A stretch of DNA of 6,810 nucleotides. Source: Actinomycetota bacterium. Lineage in GTDB: Bacteria > Actinomycetota > Humimicrobiia > Humimicrobiales > Humimicrobiaceae. Under the pieces are notes generated by a model. It worked only from the letters and a program-made list of their open reading frames with translations. It was not told the origin of the DNA and did not search any database. The translations under genes and the position numbers were made by a program. The first letter of the stretch is position 1; each line of letters opens with the position of its first letter. Shown piece by piece: positions 5,548 to 6,810 of this stretch. Where the stretch lies: contig JAMCVO010000623.1 of the NCBI GenBank assembly GCA_023475715.1, positions 1 through 6,810 on the forward strand, given 5' to 3'.

Positions 5548-6810
5548 ATGGCAGAGTTGGGGCTTGTTGATTCAATGCTTGTTAAAGCAAGATCGGCTCA
5601 AGCCGGGTTTGAAAAATTCTCCCAGGAGCAGGTTGACCAGGTAGTAAAAGCAATTGCCAAAGTTGTATATGATAATGCCAAAGAACTTGCCCGTATGGCA
5701 GTAGATGAGACCAGGATGGGCAATTATGAGGATAAGCTAAAAAAGAAACTGGGAAAAGCCAGAATTCTATGGCACAGCCTAAAAGGGAAAAAATCGGTAG
5801 GAATAATAGACTATGATGAAAATACCGGCATTGCACTTGTTGCAAAACCAATGGGTGTAATAGGAGCAGTAACTCCATGCACAAATCCTGTAGTTACACC
5901 TATGTGCAATATTATGTTTGCGCTTAAGGGAAGAAACTCGGTAATAATAGCACCTCATCCAAGAGCCAAAAAATGTGGTAAACATGTTGTGGATCTTTTT
6001 AATGCAAAAGTAGCCAGATATAATACTCCGGCTAACCTTATCCAGATAATCGATGAGCCTACAATTGAGCTAACCAATGAACTGATGAAAAAAGTTGATG
6101 TGATTATAGCAACCGGCGGCATGGGCATGGTAAAAGCAGCATATTCAAGCGGCAAGCCTGCATACGGAGTGGGTGTCGGCAATGTTCAGGTAATCATAGA
6201 TGATGATGCCGATATTAAGGATGCAATTCCAAAAATAGTCACAGGCCGTGCTTTTGATAACGGAATAATATGCTCTGCAGAGCAGACTGTAATAGTTCCG
6301 GAGGCAAAATACGGGCAGGTGCTCAATGAATTTGAGAAAAACTTCTGCTACATTGTAAGAGATGAGAGCCAGAGAAACAGGCTAAGAGATGTCCTATTTA
6401 CTGGCGGTGCTGCAAACAAGGATGCAGTAGGGCAGCCTGCAAGTACAATTGCAAGACTTGCAGGAATTAATATACCTGAAAAGACAATGGTACTAGTTGT
6501 AACTGCGGCAGCAGTAGGCTCGGCAGATCTTTTATGCAAGGAAAAAATGTGTCCCGTTCTCTCAATAATAACATATAAAGATTTCAAGGAGGCTGTAACA
6601 ATTGCCCAGGCTAACCTTGACTTTGAGGGCAAAGGCCACAGCGTAACAATACATTCGAACAATAGAAAAAACATTGAATATGCGGCAGAAAATATAAAAG
6701 TGTCAAGGTTTTTAATAAATCAGATTTGCGCAACATCTAACGGCGGTAGTTTCTTTAACGGACTTGCAGCAACAACAACTCTTGGCTGTGGATCCTGGGG
6801 AGGTAACAGC
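5548..6810 (+). CDS. CoA-acylating aldehyde dehydrogenase, SucD-like (3'-truncated)
   Basis: The reading frame stays open to the window edge (421 codons) with no stop. The protein belongs to the CoA-dependent acylating aldehyde dehydrogenases (SucD, PduP, EutE and the AdhE N-terminal domain), which interconvert an aldehyde plus CoA and an acyl-CoA with NAD(P)(H). Evidence: GVIGAVTPCTNP at 103-114, TGGMGMVKAAYSSGKPAYG at 189-207, catalytic Cys242 in NGIICSAEQ, KEKMCPVL at 331-338, and TLGCGSWGGNS at 411-421. The start (SQEQVD, YEDK) and NPVVTPMCN read much like CoA-dependent succinate-semialdehyde dehydrogenase of Porphyromonas gingivalis as I recall it. That family is about 450 residues long, so about 30 residues lie beyond the edge. 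No iron-alcohol dehydrogenase domain can be seen, but one cannot be strictly excluded past the edge. It has no amphipathic N-terminal extension like microcompartment enzymes, so it is probably a free cytosolic enzyme. Its aldehyde is unproven: succinate semialdehyde, glycolaldehyde, lactaldehyde and sulfoacetaldehyde are all possible. Confidence 0.92.
   Translation, partial: MAELGLVDSMLVKARSAQAGFEKFSQEQVDQVVKAIAKVVYDNAKELARMAVDETRMGNYEDKLKKKLGKARILWHSLKGKKSVGIIDYDENTGIALVAKPMGVIGAVTPCTNPVVTPMCNIMFALKGRNSVIIAPHPRAKKCGKHVVDLFNAKVARYNTPANLIQIIDEPTIELTNELMKKVDVIIATGGMGMVKAAYSSGKPAYGVGVGNVQVIIDDDADIKDAIPKIVTGRAFDNGIICSAEQTVIVPEAKYGQVLNEFEKNFCYIVRDESQRNRLRDVLFTGGAANKDAVGQPASTIARLAGINIPEKTMVLVVTAAAVGSADLLCKEKMCPVLSIITYKDFKEAVTIAQANLDFEGKGHSVTIHSNNRKNIEYAAENIKVSRFLINQICATSNGGSFFNGLAATTTLGCGSWGGNS

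Noticed and set aside
5548..5607. Microcompartment-targeted PduP/EutE-type enzyme
   Set aside because: The N terminus begins directly with the catalytic-domain sequence, without the extra ~18-residue targeting helix, and no shell-protein gene is in the window.
1..6810. Sulfosugar (sulfoquinovose) degradation operon
   Set aside because: An SDR, an aldolase and an ALDH could fit loosely, but no sulfosugar-specific enzyme, transporter or sulfite-releasing enzyme is visible, and none of the residues seen points to sulfonate binding.

Overview
The window holds six same-strand, closely spaced protein genes, and together they look like the middle of a catabolic operon for a sugar, polyol or sugar acid. 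No RNA genes, mobile elements, CRISPR arrays or opposite-strand genes could be supported. Base composition is low in GC (about two-fifths by eye). Codon choice is AT-ending, with frequent AGA/AGG for Arg and ATA for Ile, and most genes have strong AGGAGG-type ribosome binding sites. This fits a Clostridia-like Firmicute or another low-GC anaerobe. The CoA-acylating dehydrogenase resembles enzymes of fermentative anaerobes. The sequence alone does not fix the taxon.

Layout, left to right: (1) 1-570, the 3' part of a short-chain dehydrogenase/reductase of the polyol/ketose-reductase type, cut by the window edge; (2) 613-1959, a short L-fucose isomerase-like protein with a GTG start; (3) 2012-3508, an NAD(P)-dependent aldehyde dehydrogenase; (4) 3622-4512, a class I aldolase of the DapA superfamily that looks more like 4-hydroxy-2-oxoglutarate aldolase than dihydrodipicolinate synthase; (5) 4513-5481, a D-2-hydroxyacid dehydrogenase whose start codon abuts the aldolase stop codon; (6) 5548-6810, a CoA-acylating aldehyde dehydrogenase resembling succinate-semialdehyde dehydrogenase (SucD type), cut by the right edge about 30 residues before its expected end. 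The gaps are 42, 52, 113, 0 and 66 bp. The 113-bp gap carries a plausible sigma-70/sigma-A promoter, so genes 4-6 may form a sub-operon that can be transcribed separately.

A working model (inference): the reductase and isomerase interconvert polyol, ketose and aldose forms of the substrate. The aldolase splits a 2-oxo acid into pyruvate plus a short aldehyde or glyoxylate. The hydroxyacid dehydrogenase handles the 2-oxo/2-hydroxy acid product. The two aldehyde dehydrogenases send short aldehydes either to a free acid or to an acyl-CoA. The substrate cannot be read from this window: there is no transporter, kinase, sugar-acid dehydratase or regulator here. The combination, especially a HOGA-like aldolase beside a hydroxyacid dehydrogenase and two mechanistically different aldehyde dehydrogenases, is the most interesting aspect and may represent an uncharacterised pathway.
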